DNA of 64,000 bases from Arthrobacter terrae (GTDB taxonomy: Bacteria > Actinomycetota > Actinomycetes > Actinomycetales > Micrococcaceae): positions 17,152 through 81,151 of the forward strand of contig NZ_JADNYM010000024.1 of NCBI RefSeq assembly GCF_015708085.1. Direction: 5' to 3'. A model generated the notes under the pieces. It was not told the origin of the DNA and ran no database searches. It saw nothing but the letters and a program-made list of their open reading frames with translations. The position numbers and the translations under genes are program-made. Shown in pieces: positions 7,904 through 17,018 of this stretch. Each line of letters opens with the position of its first letter. Within the stretch, counting starts at the first letter, position 1.

Positions 7904-9295
7904 TCACAAGGTCACCGAGTCCACGAGTGGCGCTGGCACCGGATCGAACACCTTGCCCGGATTGAGCAGGTTGTACGGGTCAAATACAGTCTTGATCTGC
8001 CGTTGCAGTTCAAGCTGGACGGCGCCGAGTTCGTCGCCGAGCCAGCGGCGCTTGAGAAGTCCAATGCCATGTTCGCCGGATAGAGTGCCGCCCAGCGCCA
8101 ATGCGTGGGCGAAAAGTTCCCCCGCGGCGGCCCAGATGGAGTCCGGGACCGATTCCCCGCTGAAGACGAAACTTGGATGAAGATTGCCGTCCCCGGCGTG
8201 GCAAGTGGTGGGAATCATGACACCATATTTGCTTTCAAGATCACGGATTTTAGCAAACGCCTCAGTCATTTGAGACCGGGGTACGGCGATATCTTCAACC
8301 AGCAAGGTCCCCATAGCCTCCAGAGACGGGAATACCTGCCGCCGCACGTCCACCAGGGCCTGGGCAGTCTCCGGATCGGTCGTAATTTCCACCCGCCCCC
8401 CGGCATCGCGGATGATCCCGGCCATCTCCGACGCCTCAGATTCTGCGCCGGGGCCGTCACACTGAAGCAGAAAGTAAGCATTGCCTCGTGAGAGTAGGTC
8501 CACGCCAGTATAGCGACTGACACATTCCAGCGTGCGCCGGTCCAGCAACTCCATCATTGCCGGCTGCAGGCCGGCAGCGGTGATGGCGGCCGAGGCCGCA
8601 GCGGCGTCGCCGACTGAATCGAAGTAGGCGGCAATTGTAGCTACTGTGCCGGATACCACGGAGCGCAGTTTTAGCGTAGCCTCGACGATCACGCCCAAAG
8701 TACCCTCCGAGCCGACCATCAACGCACACAGATCGTAGCCGGTGACCCCCTTGACCGTGCGGTGCCCCACCGAAATCAGCCGGCCATCGGCCAGCACCAC
8801 CTTCAACGCCAAAACGGCTTCCCGGGTGACGCCGTATTTGGCGCACAGCAGGCCACCGGAATTCATGGCGATATTTCCGCCAACGGTTGAGATGTCTTTG
8901 CTTGCCGGATCCGGGGGCCACCACATGCCCTGCTTTGCCAGTTCGCGGTTCAGGTCTCCATTGAGGATGCCGGGCTCGACGACGGCGAGCCGGTTATCGG
9001 GTGAGACCTCCAGAATCCGTGTCATGGAGGCCGTGGAAAGGACGACTTCTCCGGCACCGGCAATGGCACCGCCGGAGAGGCCCGTGCCGGCGCCCCTGGT
9101 GACTACCGGGGTGCGATGCTCGTGGGCAATTCTGCACACGGTCTGCACATCTGCGACGGTGCGGGCGTGGACCACCGCCAGTGCCGTGCCTAACGCCAGA
9201 TGACCGGAGCGGTCCGCGCGGTACATTTGCAAAACCGAAGGATCAGTCTGTACCAGGCCGGGCAATGCTGCGGACAAGTCGTGGACGACATCCAT
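7904..9295 (-). CDS. FAD-linked oxidase, GlcD / D-2-hydroxyacid dehydrogenase type
   Basis: A 463-aa protein with an N-terminal PCMH-type FAD-binding domain (RGAGTGLSGGA and MNSGG contact FAD; VGSEGTLGV closes the domain) and a C-terminal FAD-oxidase domain ending with GEHGIGLLKRRW and NPGKVFDP. The family oxidises D-lactate, glycolate or related 2-hydroxyacids at the membrane. The open frame continues upstream, but the ATG at 9295 preceded by GAGGGA is the natural start. It is the last gene of a unit with an FMN alpha-hydroxyacid dehydrogenase, so the two may process D and L forms of one hydroxyacid. No GlcE or GlcF partner is adjacent. Confidence 0.88.
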   Translation of the reverse strand: MDVVHDLSAALPGLVQTDPSVLQMYRADRSGHLALGTALAVVHARTVADVQTVCRIAHEHRTPVVTRGAGTGLSGGAIAGAGEVVLSTASMTRILEVSPDNRLAVVEPGILNGDLNRELAKQGMWWPPDPASKDISTVGGNIAMNSGGLLCAKYGVTREAVLALKVVLADGRLISVGHRTVKGVTGYDLCALMVGSEGTLGVIVEATLKLRSVVSGTVATIAAYFDSVGDAAAASAAITAAGLQPAMMELLDRRTLECVSRYTGVDLLSRGNAYFLLQCDGPGAESEASEMAGIIRDAGGRVEITTDPETAQALVDVRRQVFPSLEAMGTLLVEDIAVPRSQMTEAFAKIRDLESKYGVMIPTTCHAGDGNLHPSFVFSGESVPDSIWAAAGELFAHALALGGTLSGEHGIGLLKRRWLGDELGAVQLELQRQIKTVFDPYNLLNPGKVFDPVPAPLVDSVTL

Positions 9296-9407
9296 GCTTT
9301 CCCTCTTTTCGTTTTCGTTGGATACTGCGTGCGTGTCCCACCCTGCGTGTCCCGCCCGGGGCCTTGACCGCCGCGTTTCGCAGGCAGACAGGTCACCGAT
9401 GGTGCCC

Positions 9408-10625
9408 TCAGACGCAGCGCGGGGACAGTATGCCTGGTCCGGCTGCACGCAACTCCTCGACGCTGGCCATTCCCAACAATTGGAGCGTCCGGCGGAACTG
9501 ATCGGTGAGCAGGCCCGCAACGTGTTCCACCCCGTCCTGGCCGCCGGCCACCAGACCCCACAGGTACGCGCGTCCCACCATGCAGGCGTCAGCTCCAAGG
9601 GCGATGGTGGTAGCGATGTCCGAGCCATGCCGGATGCCCGAATCCACCAGAATGGCGAAATCTGCGCCGACGGCGGCCCGGACCGGCCGAACAAGATCCA
9701 CCGGCGCGAGGGTCCGGTCGAGCTGCCTGCCTCCATGGTTGGACAAGTGCACACCGTCCACGCCCAGGCTCTGCGCGCGTTTGGCGTCGGCGGGGCCGAT
9801 CGGCCCCTTTAATATGAGCTGTCCGGGCCACGCATCGCGCAAGGTTTCCAGGTCCTCCCACGTCACGCCGGGGTCAAACAATTGACCGATGTTATCGACG
9901 CTGTAGCCGCTGGCCCGGCCCTCCACATTGGCAAATTTTAGGGCGGGGCCGGCCAGCATGCCGGCCCAGTATCCGGGCCGGCTGCCAATGTCGCCCAGGC
10001 TCCTCAGCGAGAGGGCCGGGGGAATGGTCAAGCCATTTCGCGCGTCGCGAAGCCTATTGCCGGTGACCGCCGTGTCCACGGCGACTTCAAGCACGCGGTA
10101 CCCACTGGCCGACGCCCGACTGACCAGATCAAGGGTCAGGGCGCGATCTTTCCAGACATACAACTGAAACCAGAGGTCCGCAGAGTTCACGCCGGCGGTT
10201 CCGGCCAGATCCTCCAATGACGTGCTGGCCATCGTGGAGAGCACATAAGGAATGCCCACCCTTGCGGCCGCCCGCGCGACGGCAGGCTCCCCGCGCGGAT
10301 CGATCATCCTGGTGTAACCGGTGGGCGCAAAGCCCAGAGGGGCAGCGGTTTTACGCCCCAGAATCGTAGCGGAAATGTCCGGGTTACTGACATCCGTCAG
10401 GACTCTGGGCTGGTAATGGTAGCGACTCAGGGCGTCTGTGTTGTTCCGCAGCGAGTCCTCACCGTCCGCACCGCCGTCGACATAGTCGAACACGGGCCGC
10501 GGCAATCGGCGTTTAGCGGCCAGCCGGACATCATCGATGGTCCGGCACCGTTCCAACCTGCGGCTGGTCCGGCTTCCGGAGGGCGGCTTGATCGAGACCA
10601 GTTTCAGGGCTTGCGAAACTTTCAT
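9408..10625 (-). CDS. FMN-dependent alpha-hydroxy acid dehydrogenase (LldD / mandelate dehydrogenase family)
   Basis: The 405-aa protein is a full-length FMN TIM barrel. PVFDYVDGGADGE near the N-terminus, APTGYTRM and LSTMAS line the flavin site; LILKGP carries the flavin-contacting Lys; LSNHGGRQLD carries the catalytic His and substrate-binding Arg; VDSGIRHGSDI and GADACMVGRAYLWG bind the phosphate. It oxidises an L-2-hydroxyacid to the 2-oxoacid. Its ATG overlaps the stop of the upstream IclR gene (ATGA), so the two are translationally coupled. The neighbouring amino-acid importer and aminotransferase hint that the 2-oxoacid belongs to an amino-acid or aryl-hydroxyacid pathway. Confidence 0.9.
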   Translation of the reverse strand: MKVSQALKLVSIKPPSGSRTSRRLERCRTIDDVRLAAKRRLPRPVFDYVDGGADGEDSLRNNTDALSRYHYQPRVLTDVSNPDISATILGRKTAAPLGFAPTGYTRMIDPRGEPAVARAAARVGIPYVLSTMASTSLEDLAGTAGVNSADLWFQLYVWKDRALTLDLVSRASASGYRVLEVAVDTAVTGNRLRDARNGLTIPPALSLRSLGDIGSRPGYWAGMLAGPALKFANVEGRASGYSVDNIGQLFDPGVTWEDLETLRDAWPGQLILKGPIGPADAKRAQSLGVDGVHLSNHGGRQLDRTLAPVDLVRPVRAAVGADFAILVDSGIRHGSDIATTIALGADACMVGRAYLWGLVAGGQDGVEHVAGLLTDQFRRTLQLLGMASVEELRAAGPGILSPRCV

Positions 10626-11359
10626 GCGGTGGCCTTCCGGGTCAATGTGCCCAGCAGTTGCGTCAAACGGCTGGCAGAGTTCATCACGTGCACTGAAACG
10701 GCCTCGGCATCCACGGCCGAACCGAGCATGTAGCTGACGCCAATGGCGCCCGGCGCGCCGGAGGGGCTAAAAACCGGCGCAGCAATGCAGCGGACACCGG
10801 AAGCTGTTGCGCCATCATCGAGGCTGTAGCCGCGCTCCCGCACCTGGGCGAGCTCGGCCATGATCCCGCCGTCCCGTCTTTGTTCTGCACCGGCCGGCAG
10901 GTGAGCCGCCAGGTCGTTACCCGGCAACCAGGCCAAGGCTGCCTTGCCTACCGCCGTTACAACGGCCGGCAGCCTGGCACCCACGGAACTTGCCAGTTTA
11001 ATCCCCAGACCGGGAGGATCCTGTTTGCAGAGGTAGACCGCGTCGGTTCCGTCGAGAACAGCGTAGTGCGAGGTGATGCCCAGCTCCTTCGTGAGATACG
11101 CCAGTTGTGGGATGACAATGTCGACGGCGTTATTGGAGCGCAGGTGCGCGGCACCGACTTCGAACGCCCTCAGGCCGATGGAGTAGGACGCATGCTCGGT
11201 GACTTCGAGGAACTCCTGGCTGGCCAGAGCCCGCAGAATTGCATGTGCGGTACTTTTGGGGATGTCCAGTTGCTCGGCTATCCGGGTCAGCGGCAGCGGT
11301 TTGTCCGAACCGGATAGTAGTTCGAGGATCTTCAGGGCCCGCAAAACCGAGGTGCTCAT
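10622..11359 (-). CDS. IclR family transcriptional regulator
   Basis: 245 aa with an N-terminal winged helix (about 1-65; LRALKILELL, LTRIAEQLDIPKSTAHAILRAL) and the C-terminal IclR effector domain (PPGLGIKLASSVGARLPAVVTAVGKAALAWLP). The start has an AGGAGTAGGAA ribosome site. It lies inside a minus-strand operon between the ABC importer ATPase (20 bp upstream) and the two hydroxyacid dehydrogenases (4-bp overlap), and likely senses a substrate or intermediate of that route. Candidate targets are palindromic sites in the divergent promoter region at about 14.1-14.3 kb. Confidence 0.9.
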   Translation of the reverse strand: MSTSVLRALKILELLSGSDKPLPLTRIAEQLDIPKSTAHAILRALASQEFLEVTEHASYSIGLRAFEVGAAHLRSNNAVDIVIPQLAYLTKELGITSHYAVLDGTDAVYLCKQDPPGLGIKLASSVGARLPAVVTAVGKAALAWLPGNDLAAHLPAGAEQRRDGGIMAELAQVRERGYSLDDGATASGVRCIAAPVFSPSGAPGAIGVSYMLGSAVDAEAVSVHVMNSASRLTQLLGTLTRKATA

Positions 11360-11379
11360 TTGTTCCTACTCCTCGCCTA

Positions 11380-12147
11380 TCAAAGGACCGCACTGAGAAA
11401 CGCCCGGGTGCGTTCCTCTTGGGGGTTGCCCAAAACGTCGTGCGGCTGGCCCCGCTCAACGACGCAGCCATTATCAATGAAGACTATTCCGTCTGCGACC
11501 TCACGGGCAAAGCCCATCTCATGGGTCACCACCACCATGGTCATCCCGGAACTGGCCAGGTCTTTCATCACGTCAAGGACCTCCCCCACCAACTCGGGGT
11601 CGAGTGAGGAGGTCGGCTCGTCGAAAAGCATCAGCTGCGGCTCCATGGCAAGTGCGCGGGCGATGGCGACTCGTTGCTGCTGCCCGCCGGACATGGCATA
11701 CGGGTAGGCGTGTACCCGGCTTCCTAGTCCTACGCGTTCCAGCAGCGCCATGCCCTGTTCGGTCGCCTTCTTCTTGGAGATTCCTTTGACCTGCACCGGA
11801 CCCTCGATGACATTTTCCAGCGCAGTCTTGTGGCCGAAGAGGTTGAAATGCTGGAAAACCATGCCGATATTGGCCCGTTCGCGGCAGACGTCCTTGTCCC
11901 TTAGCTCGTATAACCTGTCCCCGTTCTGGCGGTAGCCGACCAGCGAGCCGTTAACCGATAGGCGTCCGCCGTCGATCTTCTCCAGGTGATTGATGCACCG
12001 CAGAAACGTGGACTTACCCGATCCCGAGGGACCGATGATGCACAGCACCTCACCACGAAAAACCTGCAGGTCAATCCCCTTGAGGATCTGAAGTTCGCCG
12101 AATGATTTGGTGACCTGCTCGGCATGGACGATCAGTTGCTTGCTCAT
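11380..12147 (-). CDS. Polar amino acid ABC transporter, ATP-binding protein
   Basis: 255 aa, typical of the GlnQ/ArtP class. Walker A is GPSGSGKST, the signature is SGGQQQR, Walker B is [12 protein letters not shown], and the switch His lies in [10 protein letters not shown]. The start codon overlaps the stop of the permease gene (ATGA). Together with the permease and the lipoprotein upstream it makes a complete single-permease importer. The class transports amino acids and some opine or aromatic amine compounds; the exact substrate is not readable from the ATPase. Confidence 0.92.
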   Translation of the reverse strand: MSKQLIVHAEQVTKSFGELQILKGIDLQVFRGEVLCIIGPSGSGKSTFLRCINHLEKIDGGRLSVNGSLVGYRQNGDRLYELRDKDVCRERANIGMVFQHFNLFGHKTALENVIEGPVQVKGISKKKATEQGMALLERVGLGSRVHAYPYAMSGGQQQRVAIARALAMEPQLMLFDEPTSSLDPELVGEVLDVMKDLASSGMTMVVVTHEMGFAREVADGIVFIDNGCVVERGQPHDVLGNPQEERTRAFLSAVL

Positions 12148-13070
12148 GCGGTCCTCCTGAGGGCCAGGTTTTTACGAAGCCGGCGCGCAAAACTGGGTCT
12201 GGACCCCGGCGAACTGCGGCCGAGCCGGTCTTCCAACATCTGCTGCAGGATGCTGAACACGGTGGTCAGGGCCAGGTACCAGATGGTTACGGTGAAGAGC
12301 AGCTCGATCACCTTGAAGTTGGCGGTGTAAATTTTGTTCGCGGAGTGCAGCAGCTCGCTGAAGGAAATAGTGTAGGCCAGGGACGTGAACTTCAAGCATG
12401 CGATGAATTCATTGCCCAGCGGCGGAATGATCACGCGCATCGCCTGTGGCAGGACGATCCTGCGCATGATTTTGGCGCGCGGCATTCCGATGGCCGAGGC
12501 AGCTTCGCGTTGGCCGTGGTCGACGGAGAGGATGCCACCACGCACGATTTCCGAAATGTAGGCACCCTCATTTATGCCAAGGCCCAGCAAGGCCGCCAGG
12601 AACGGCGTCATCAGCGTGTTCATGGGCATGGACACCAGGCCCGGGATTGTGAAGGTATTGAAAATGATCGCCAGGTTGAACCAGATCAGCAGCTGCACCA
12701 GAAGCGGAGTACCCCGGAACAGCCAAACATACCCGCCCCCGACCCAGCGCAGGACCGGGTTCGGCGACTGGCGCATCACTGCGGTCAGCACGCCAAGGAC
12801 CAGCCCCAACGCCATGGACAGCAGCAGGAGCAGCAGCGTATTGCGCACTCCCTCAAGAATTCCGGGGACCGTCAAGTATTCGACCACCACGGCGTAATCG
12901 ATGTCAGCGACCACGAATGCCCGCACGAGCAGGGCCAGCAACACTAGAATCACAATAGCCAGCACCCACCGTCCGGGGTATTTCAGCGGGACAACTGTCA
13001 GCGCCCTGGCGGACGTTGGCACAGCGGGCACTTCGCGCCCGGTCTCAAGCTTGTTTTCGACTACCACCAC
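12144..13070 (-). CDS. Polar amino acid ABC transporter, permease protein
   Basis: 308 aa with the HisM/GlnP-type inner-membrane fold. After a cytoplasmic N-terminal stretch there are several membrane spans ([11 protein letters not shown]..., [17 protein letters not shown]...) and the EAA loop [26 protein letters not shown] that docks the ATPase. The GTG start at 13070 has AGGAG five bases upstream. The C-terminus is basic and longer than the minimum family length. It is one permease per importer, presumably acting as a homodimer. Confidence 0.9.
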   Translation of the reverse strand: MVVVENKLETGREVPAVPTSARALTVVPLKYPGRWVLAIVILVLLALLVRAFVVADIDYAVVVEYLTVPGILEGVRNTLLLLLLSMALGLVLGVLTAVMRQSPNPVLRWVGGGYVWLFRGTPLLVQLLIWFNLAIIFNTFTIPGLVSMPMNTLMTPFLAALLGLGINEGAYISEIVRGGILSVDHGQREAASAIGMPRAKIMRRIVLPQAMRVIIPPLGNEFIACLKFTSLAYTISFSELLHSANKIYTANFKVIELLFTVTIWYLALTTVFSILQQMLEDRLGRSSPGSRPSFARRLRKNLALRRTA

Positions 13071-13110
13071 GTGCTCCTTTTCCTGTTGTCAGTTCATCGG
13101 GCACGGTGGG

Positions 13111-14049
13111 CTACTTGGGACTGATGCCGGCCGTCACTGGGTTCACCGTGGACTCGGTGATGCCAATGCTGCCAAGATCCCACTTCTTCAGTACCGCCTG
13201 GTACGAGCCGTCGTCAATGATGGCCTGCCAAGCCTTCCCCAGGGCATCACGCAACGCTGATTCCTTTTTGCTGAAGACCATCGAGAAGAAGCGCTTCTCC
13301 ACTTGCAGCCCACTGACGACCTCAAGTTTGCCCTCGGACTGCTGGGCGAAGTACGCGGCCGTCGGGTAGTTCTCAAGCATTGCCACAGCCTTGCCCTGTT
13401 TTACCGCGAGCTGCTCGGCGGCGTTGCCGTCAAAAGTGAGGACGTCGATGGGCTGTTTGCCGGCATCGGTGCACACCTTGGATTGGGCCTCGAGATACTG
13501 TGGCTGAACGCCTCCGCGCACGGCCGCGATGGGCTTTCCGCAGAGGTCTTCAACCGTGGCAAGTCCGGCCGGATTACCCTTTTGGACGACAAATCCCTGG
13601 GAAGACTGCAGATATGACACCATATCGAAGGTTTTTTCGCGTTCAGCCGTGTCATTGACGGCGCCAAAGATGACGTCGTACCTCTTGGTGGTCAATGCCG
13701 GCAGCAGGGTGTCAAAGCTGGCGTTGTTCCAGGTGAAGGAGACACCGAGCTGCTTTTCCAGCTCCTTGGACAACTCGACTTCGAAGCCGGCCAGCGGGCC
13801 CGCGGCCTCGTAGTACTCGAAGGGCGGGTAGTCAATGGCGGAACCAATTTGGATGGTGCCCGCCTTCTGGACGGACTCCGGCAGCGACTTGTAAAGCGGT
13901 GCCGTGCTGTCCGCAGCCTCGTCCTTCACCGCCGCGTTCACGTCACCGGGGGTTGCAGCACTGCACCCCGATAGTAAGAGACCGGCAAGAATCGGGACGG
14001 CGAACAGGGCACTTTTGCGGATTTTGTGGCGGGGATCGATGGCACTCAC
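13111..14049 (-). CDS. Amino acid ABC transporter substrate-binding lipoprotein
   Basis: 312 aa with a lipoprotein signal peptide: a basic N-terminus, a hydrophobic core and the lipobox LLSGC with Cys29. The mature part is a bacterial extracellular solute-binding family 3 protein (IQIGSAIDYPPFEYYE, GFEVELSKELEKQLGV, FGAVNDTAEREKTFDMVSYLQ). The GTG start has GGAGG seven bases upstream. It is the first gene of the minus-strand unit and therefore follows the divergent promoter region directly. The ligand pocket cannot be read reliably; an amino acid or amino-acid-like amine is likely. Confidence 0.9.
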   Translation of the reverse strand: MSAIDPRHKIRKSALFAVPILAGLLLSGCSAATPGDVNAAVKDEAADSTAPLYKSLPESVQKAGTIQIGSAIDYPPFEYYEAAGPLAGFEVELSKELEKQLGVSFTWNNASFDTLLPALTTKRYDVIFGAVNDTAEREKTFDMVSYLQSSQGFVVQKGNPAGLATVEDLCGKPIAAVRGGVQPQYLEAQSKVCTDAGKQPIDVLTFDGNAAEQLAVKQGKAVAMLENYPTAAYFAQQSEGKLEVVSGLQVEKRFFSMVFSKKESALRDALGKAWQAIIDDGSYQAVLKKWDLGSIGITESTVNPVTAGISPK

Positions 14050-14385
14050 GGGGCATCCTCCAAGGGGGGCGGCAACTGAAAACTCGCTGACAAATTCACA
14101 TATACGAACAGCGTTCGATATGAGAGAAACAGTATGGTGTGGCCTACGTCACTGTCAATGGGTGGCCGAATATGACGGAGCGCCCCAAAATCATCTGGCG
14201 GGAATCCCCCTTAGGCCATTGACTTACTGCAAACGTCTTTGTATCGTGTTCACATATCCGCATATCGGTCGTATATATGAACAAATGCGGGACGAAGGCC
14301 GGAACGAAAACCCGGGACGACACGGCCGCCCACACCCCCACCTGGCGCCGCTACATCACATTCCCCTAGCCGGAAGGCCCACCTC
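14050..14385. promoter_or_regulatory. Divergent promoter region with candidate IclR operators
   Basis: This 336-bp gene-free stretch separates the ABC importer operon (minus) from the aminotransferase operon (plus). It is AT-richer than its surroundings. CGAACAGCGTTCG (14105-14117), an inverted repeat with 3-nt spacing flanked by AT-rich ATATA and ATATG, lies about 55 bp from the importer start. A second AT-rich imperfect palindrome begins CACATATCCGCATAT (about 14250-14280) nearer the aminotransferase. Both start with CACATAT(A/C)CG, as if the same protein reads each promoter. The IclR protein in the operon is the obvious candidate. Confidence 0.45.
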
Positions 14386-15471
14386 ATGACCATTGCTGAA
14401 CGCCCGTGGCTGAACCGTTTGCAGCCCTATCAGCCGGGGAATCGAGCCCCGATCGCGGACGGATCAATGGCATCTAATGAATCCCCCTTGGGAGCCAGTC
14501 CCGATGTCGCGGCGGCAATCTGCGGCGCACTGGCGCAATCACATCGTTACCCCGACCCGCTGGCGCAGGAATTGAGGTCAGAGCTGGCGTCGCTGCATCA
14601 CGTTGCCGCGGACCAGATCCTCATCGGCAATGGTTCCGATGAGCTGATCTTCCTGCTCGCCTCGGCCTACCTGGCCCAAGGAGGCCATGCCGTCTGCGCA
14701 GCACCCCCTTATCAAATCGACAGGATCAGTACGTATGCGGTCAACGCCCGGCTGACACAGGTGCCGTTGCGGGATTGGGCGCATGATCTGGAAACGATGG
14801 CTGCCGTCGATGCGGATATCGCCTATGTGGTTAATCCGCACAATCCGACGGGAACGGTGTGCACGCCGGCCGGCATCCGCGAATTCGTGGCGCGAAGCCC
14901 GGCGCGGCTCGTGGTCATTGATGAGGCGTATATCGATTTCACCGATGATCCGAACGCCCAGACTGCCATCCCGCTCGTGGCGGGCGGAGGGGTTGCCGTC
15001 CTGCGGACGTTCTCCAAGATTCATGGGCTGGCCGGCCTGCGGGTGGGCTACCTGGTGGCGGAGCGGGACATCATCGCGACGCTACAAAAGATCCGGCCGC
15101 CGTTTTCCGTCAGCTCTGTCGCACAGGCTGCCGCCCTGGCCGCTTTGCGGGACCCAGCACACCCGCTCGCCGTGCGCGAACACACGCTGCGCATCCGCGC
15201 CGAAATGGTCGACCTGCTGGAACAGGCCGGCTACCCGGTCGTCCCGTCCCAGGCAAACTTTCTCCTCGTCCAGACCCTTGCCGAGACGGAGTTCGTCTCA
15301 GCCGTGCTCCGACACGGAATATCGGTGCGACCGGGAAGCAGTCTGGGTTTACCCGGGACCGTACGGATCAGCGTGCCCACCGAGCGCGGGCTGGAACTAC
15401 TGCGAGGCGCCCTGCGTCCGGACAGAGAACTGCTACAACCGACCGCCGCCGCTGCCAGCGGCCTTGTTTAG
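14386..15471 (+). CDS. Class I/II aminotransferase, HisC-like
   Basis: 361 aa, PLP fold type I. The N-terminal SNESPLG, GNGSDELI (phosphate site), VVNPHNPTG, VIDEAYIDF and the Schiff-base lysine in TFSKIHGLAGLR (Lys211) are all present and the length matches histidinol-phosphate aminotransferase. Because it stands with an amino-acid importer, hydroxyacid dehydrogenases and a Rieske oxygenase rather than in a his operon, it more likely transaminates an aromatic or other catabolic amino acid. That reassignment is inference. It begins a plus-strand operon; the oxygenase start follows the stop by 10 bp. Confidence 0.87.
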   Translation: MTIAERPWLNRLQPYQPGNRAPIADGSMASNESPLGASPDVAAAICGALAQSHRYPDPLAQELRSELASLHHVAADQILIGNGSDELIFLLASAYLAQGGHAVCAAPPYQIDRISTYAVNARLTQVPLRDWAHDLETMAAVDADIAYVVNPHNPTGTVCTPAGIREFVARSPARLVVIDEAYIDFTDDPNAQTAIPLVAGGGVAVLRTFSKIHGLAGLRVGYLVAERDIIATLQKIRPPFSVSSVAQAAALAALRDPAHPLAVREHTLRIRAEMVDLLEQAGYPVVPSQANFLLVQTLAETEFVSAVLRHGISVRPGSSLGLPGTVRISVPTERGLELLRGALRPDRELLQPTAAAASGLV

Positions 15472-15481
15472 AGGAAAATCC

Positions 15482-16510
15482 ATGTTTATCAAGAATGCCT
15501 GGTACGTCATCGCTTCATCTGACGAAATTGTCCACGAACCGATGAAACGCACCATACTCGGGGACGACGTCGTGCTCTACCGAAAGCTCGACGGCGGCGT
15601 CGTCGCCCTTGACGACCGGTGCGCCCACCGCGCATACCCACTCTCGGCAGGCCGGCTTGTCGGCGACAACATCCAGTGCGGTTACCATGGGTTCGAATAC
15701 AATTGCGCCGGAATCTGCGTCCGGGTCCCAGCTCAGGAACGTATCCCGGAACGTGCCGTGGTACAGGCTTTTCCCGTCGTTGAAGCTCACCGCTGGGTGT
15801 GGATATGGATGGGGGATCCGGAAAAAGCCGCGGCTGTTCCCGTGCCCGATACGCACTGGATGACGGATCCGGCCTGGGACCGCGTGACCCACACCAGGCT
15901 CTTTCACAGCAGCGCGGATTTGATCCACGACAATCTGCTGGACCTGACCCATGAGAGTTTCCTGCACCAGTCCACCATCGGCGATGAAGCCGTTTACGAA
16001 AACGGCATCACCGTGGAGGTTGATGCACAGACGGTCAGCGTTGACAGATGGATGCCGGGGTGCCACCCGTCACCCCTGTTTGAAAAGGCCACCGGGTTGA
16101 CTTTGGTGGACCGCTGGCACACGACCGAATTCCAGATCCCCAGCCTGCACGTAATCCACGCCGGTGTGGTGGAGCCAGGTGGCCGCCGTGAAGACGGGCA
16201 TCTGCTCACTGTGCTCAATGCCATTACTCCGGCAACCGAGAACACCGCGTGGTACTTCTACGCATTTTGCCGCGACTTCGCCGTTGGTGACGAGGCGATG
16301 AACGAGCTGCTCCAACAAAGCCTGGGCGAGGTCTTGACCGAGGACGAAGACGCCTTGGCTCTGCAGCAGGAGCGCATGGAAACCCGTCCCGCACGTCTTC
16401 CGGATGTGCTGATCGCCCAAGATGCCGGTGTTGCCAAGGCCCGGAGGATCCTGGCGCGGATGCTGGCCGCAGAAGCCAAGGAATTGGCCAATGCGGGGCG
16501 GCTGCCGTGA
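15482..16510 (+). CDS. Rieske non-haem iron oxygenase, vanillate O-demethylase oxygenase (VanA)-like
   Basis: 342 aa. The Rieske cluster ligands are C47-x-H49 (CAHRAYPL) and C66-x2-H69 (CGYHGFEY). The mononuclear iron site is DLIHDNLLDLTHESFLH, with H157 and H162 and a neighbouring carboxylate. Length and order match VanA and related O- or N-demethylases and aromatic amine oxygenases. I start it at the ATG at 15482 (MFIKNAWYV, the usual N-terminus of the family), although the frame is open far upstream. Such oxygenases need a reductase (VanB type); none is visible nearby, so electrons must come from elsewhere. Confidence 0.9.
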   Translation: MFIKNAWYVIASSDEIVHEPMKRTILGDDVVLYRKLDGGVVALDDRCAHRAYPLSAGRLVGDNIQCGYHGFEYNCAGICVRVPAQERIPERAVVQAFPVVEAHRWVWIWMGDPEKAAAVPVPDTHWMTDPAWDRVTHTRLFHSSADLIHDNLLDLTHESFLHQSTIGDEAVYENGITVEVDAQTVSVDRWMPGCHPSPLFEKATGLTLVDRWHTTEFQIPSLHVIHAGVVEPGGRREDGHLLTVLNAITPATENTAWYFYAFCRDFAVGDEAMNELLQQSLGEVLTEDEDALALQQERMETRPARLPDVLIAQDAGVAKARRILARMLAAEAKELANAGRLP

Positions 16511-16992
16511 GGCTGGTCTTGAGGGCAGGGTCCCATCGCGAGGTTGCCGACGGCGCCTTGGAAGTGGCCGCCTCCCCCGACACTCCGCGCCGGGAACGGT
16601 GGCAATGGGACATCCGCGTTTTTGAAGCGGCCACCGCGCCGAATGGAAGTCAGCGTAAGGGCGTTCCGGTCAGCGCCAACCTTGGGCGTGGCGATGGCTC
16701 GGCATCGCGCATCGAGGTGCGCGCCGACGCGGAACTGGTCCGTCCGGAAATTCAGGTACGTAGCGTCGGTACCGGCTTCGACGTCAAACGAGAGTTGCAG
16801 GAGGTGGTGGCCGTCATCGTCGGATCCGGCTCCGCGCTGGCCGAAGGCCGTCACCGGCTTCGCGAATTGGATGCGCTCATTCTGGAGGGCGATGATCCAT
16901 ACTTCCTGCGGATGGAGCCAGGGCCTGACTTCGATGCCACCGTCGCCGTGATTCGGCTCAAGGGCACCGGCTCCATCGGCTGGGTGCCCTGA
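16507..16992 (+). CDS. Small protein possibly related to HutD/Ves
   Basis: A 161-aa frame starts with a GTG that overlaps the oxygenase stop (GTGA), so translation is coupled. WDIRVFEAATAPNG near residue 35 and LRELDALILEGDDPYFLRM near residue 120 resemble parts of the HutD/Ves cupin-like family, which is a little longer; the resemblance is weak. The protein is rich in Arg, Glu and Val with beta-strand pattern. A role as a small partner or stability factor of the oxygenase is only suggested by the coupling. Confidence 0.55.
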   Translation: MRLVLRAGSHREVADGALEVAASPDTPRRERWQWDIRVFEAATAPNGSQRKGVPVSANLGRGDGSASRIEVRADAELVRPEIQVRSVGTGFDVKRELQEVVAVIVGSGSALAEGRHRLRELDALILEGDDPYFLRMEPGPDFDATVAVIRLKGTGSIGWVP

Positions 16993-17018
16993 GCGCCTCG
17001 AGCGGGCTATTTAGGCGC
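16993..17018. terminator. Short hairpin between convergent genes
   Basis: GCGCCT (16993-16998) pairs with AGGCGC (17013-17018) directly after the plus-strand stop and over the stop of the minus-strand flavoprotein gene. The TATTTA loop is AT-rich. It may end both transcripts; no T-run follows. Confidence 0.3.

Noticed and set aside
9296..9754. N-terminal extension of the GlcD-like oxidase
   Set aside because: It overlaps the FMN dehydrogenase gene in another frame; the ATG at 9295 has a good ribosome site and the family N-terminus.
14783..15481. Long N-terminal extension of the Rieske oxygenase frame
   Set aside because: It overlaps the aminotransferase gene in another frame and is Arg/Ser/Trp-rich; the family N-terminus MFIKNAWYV begins at 15482.
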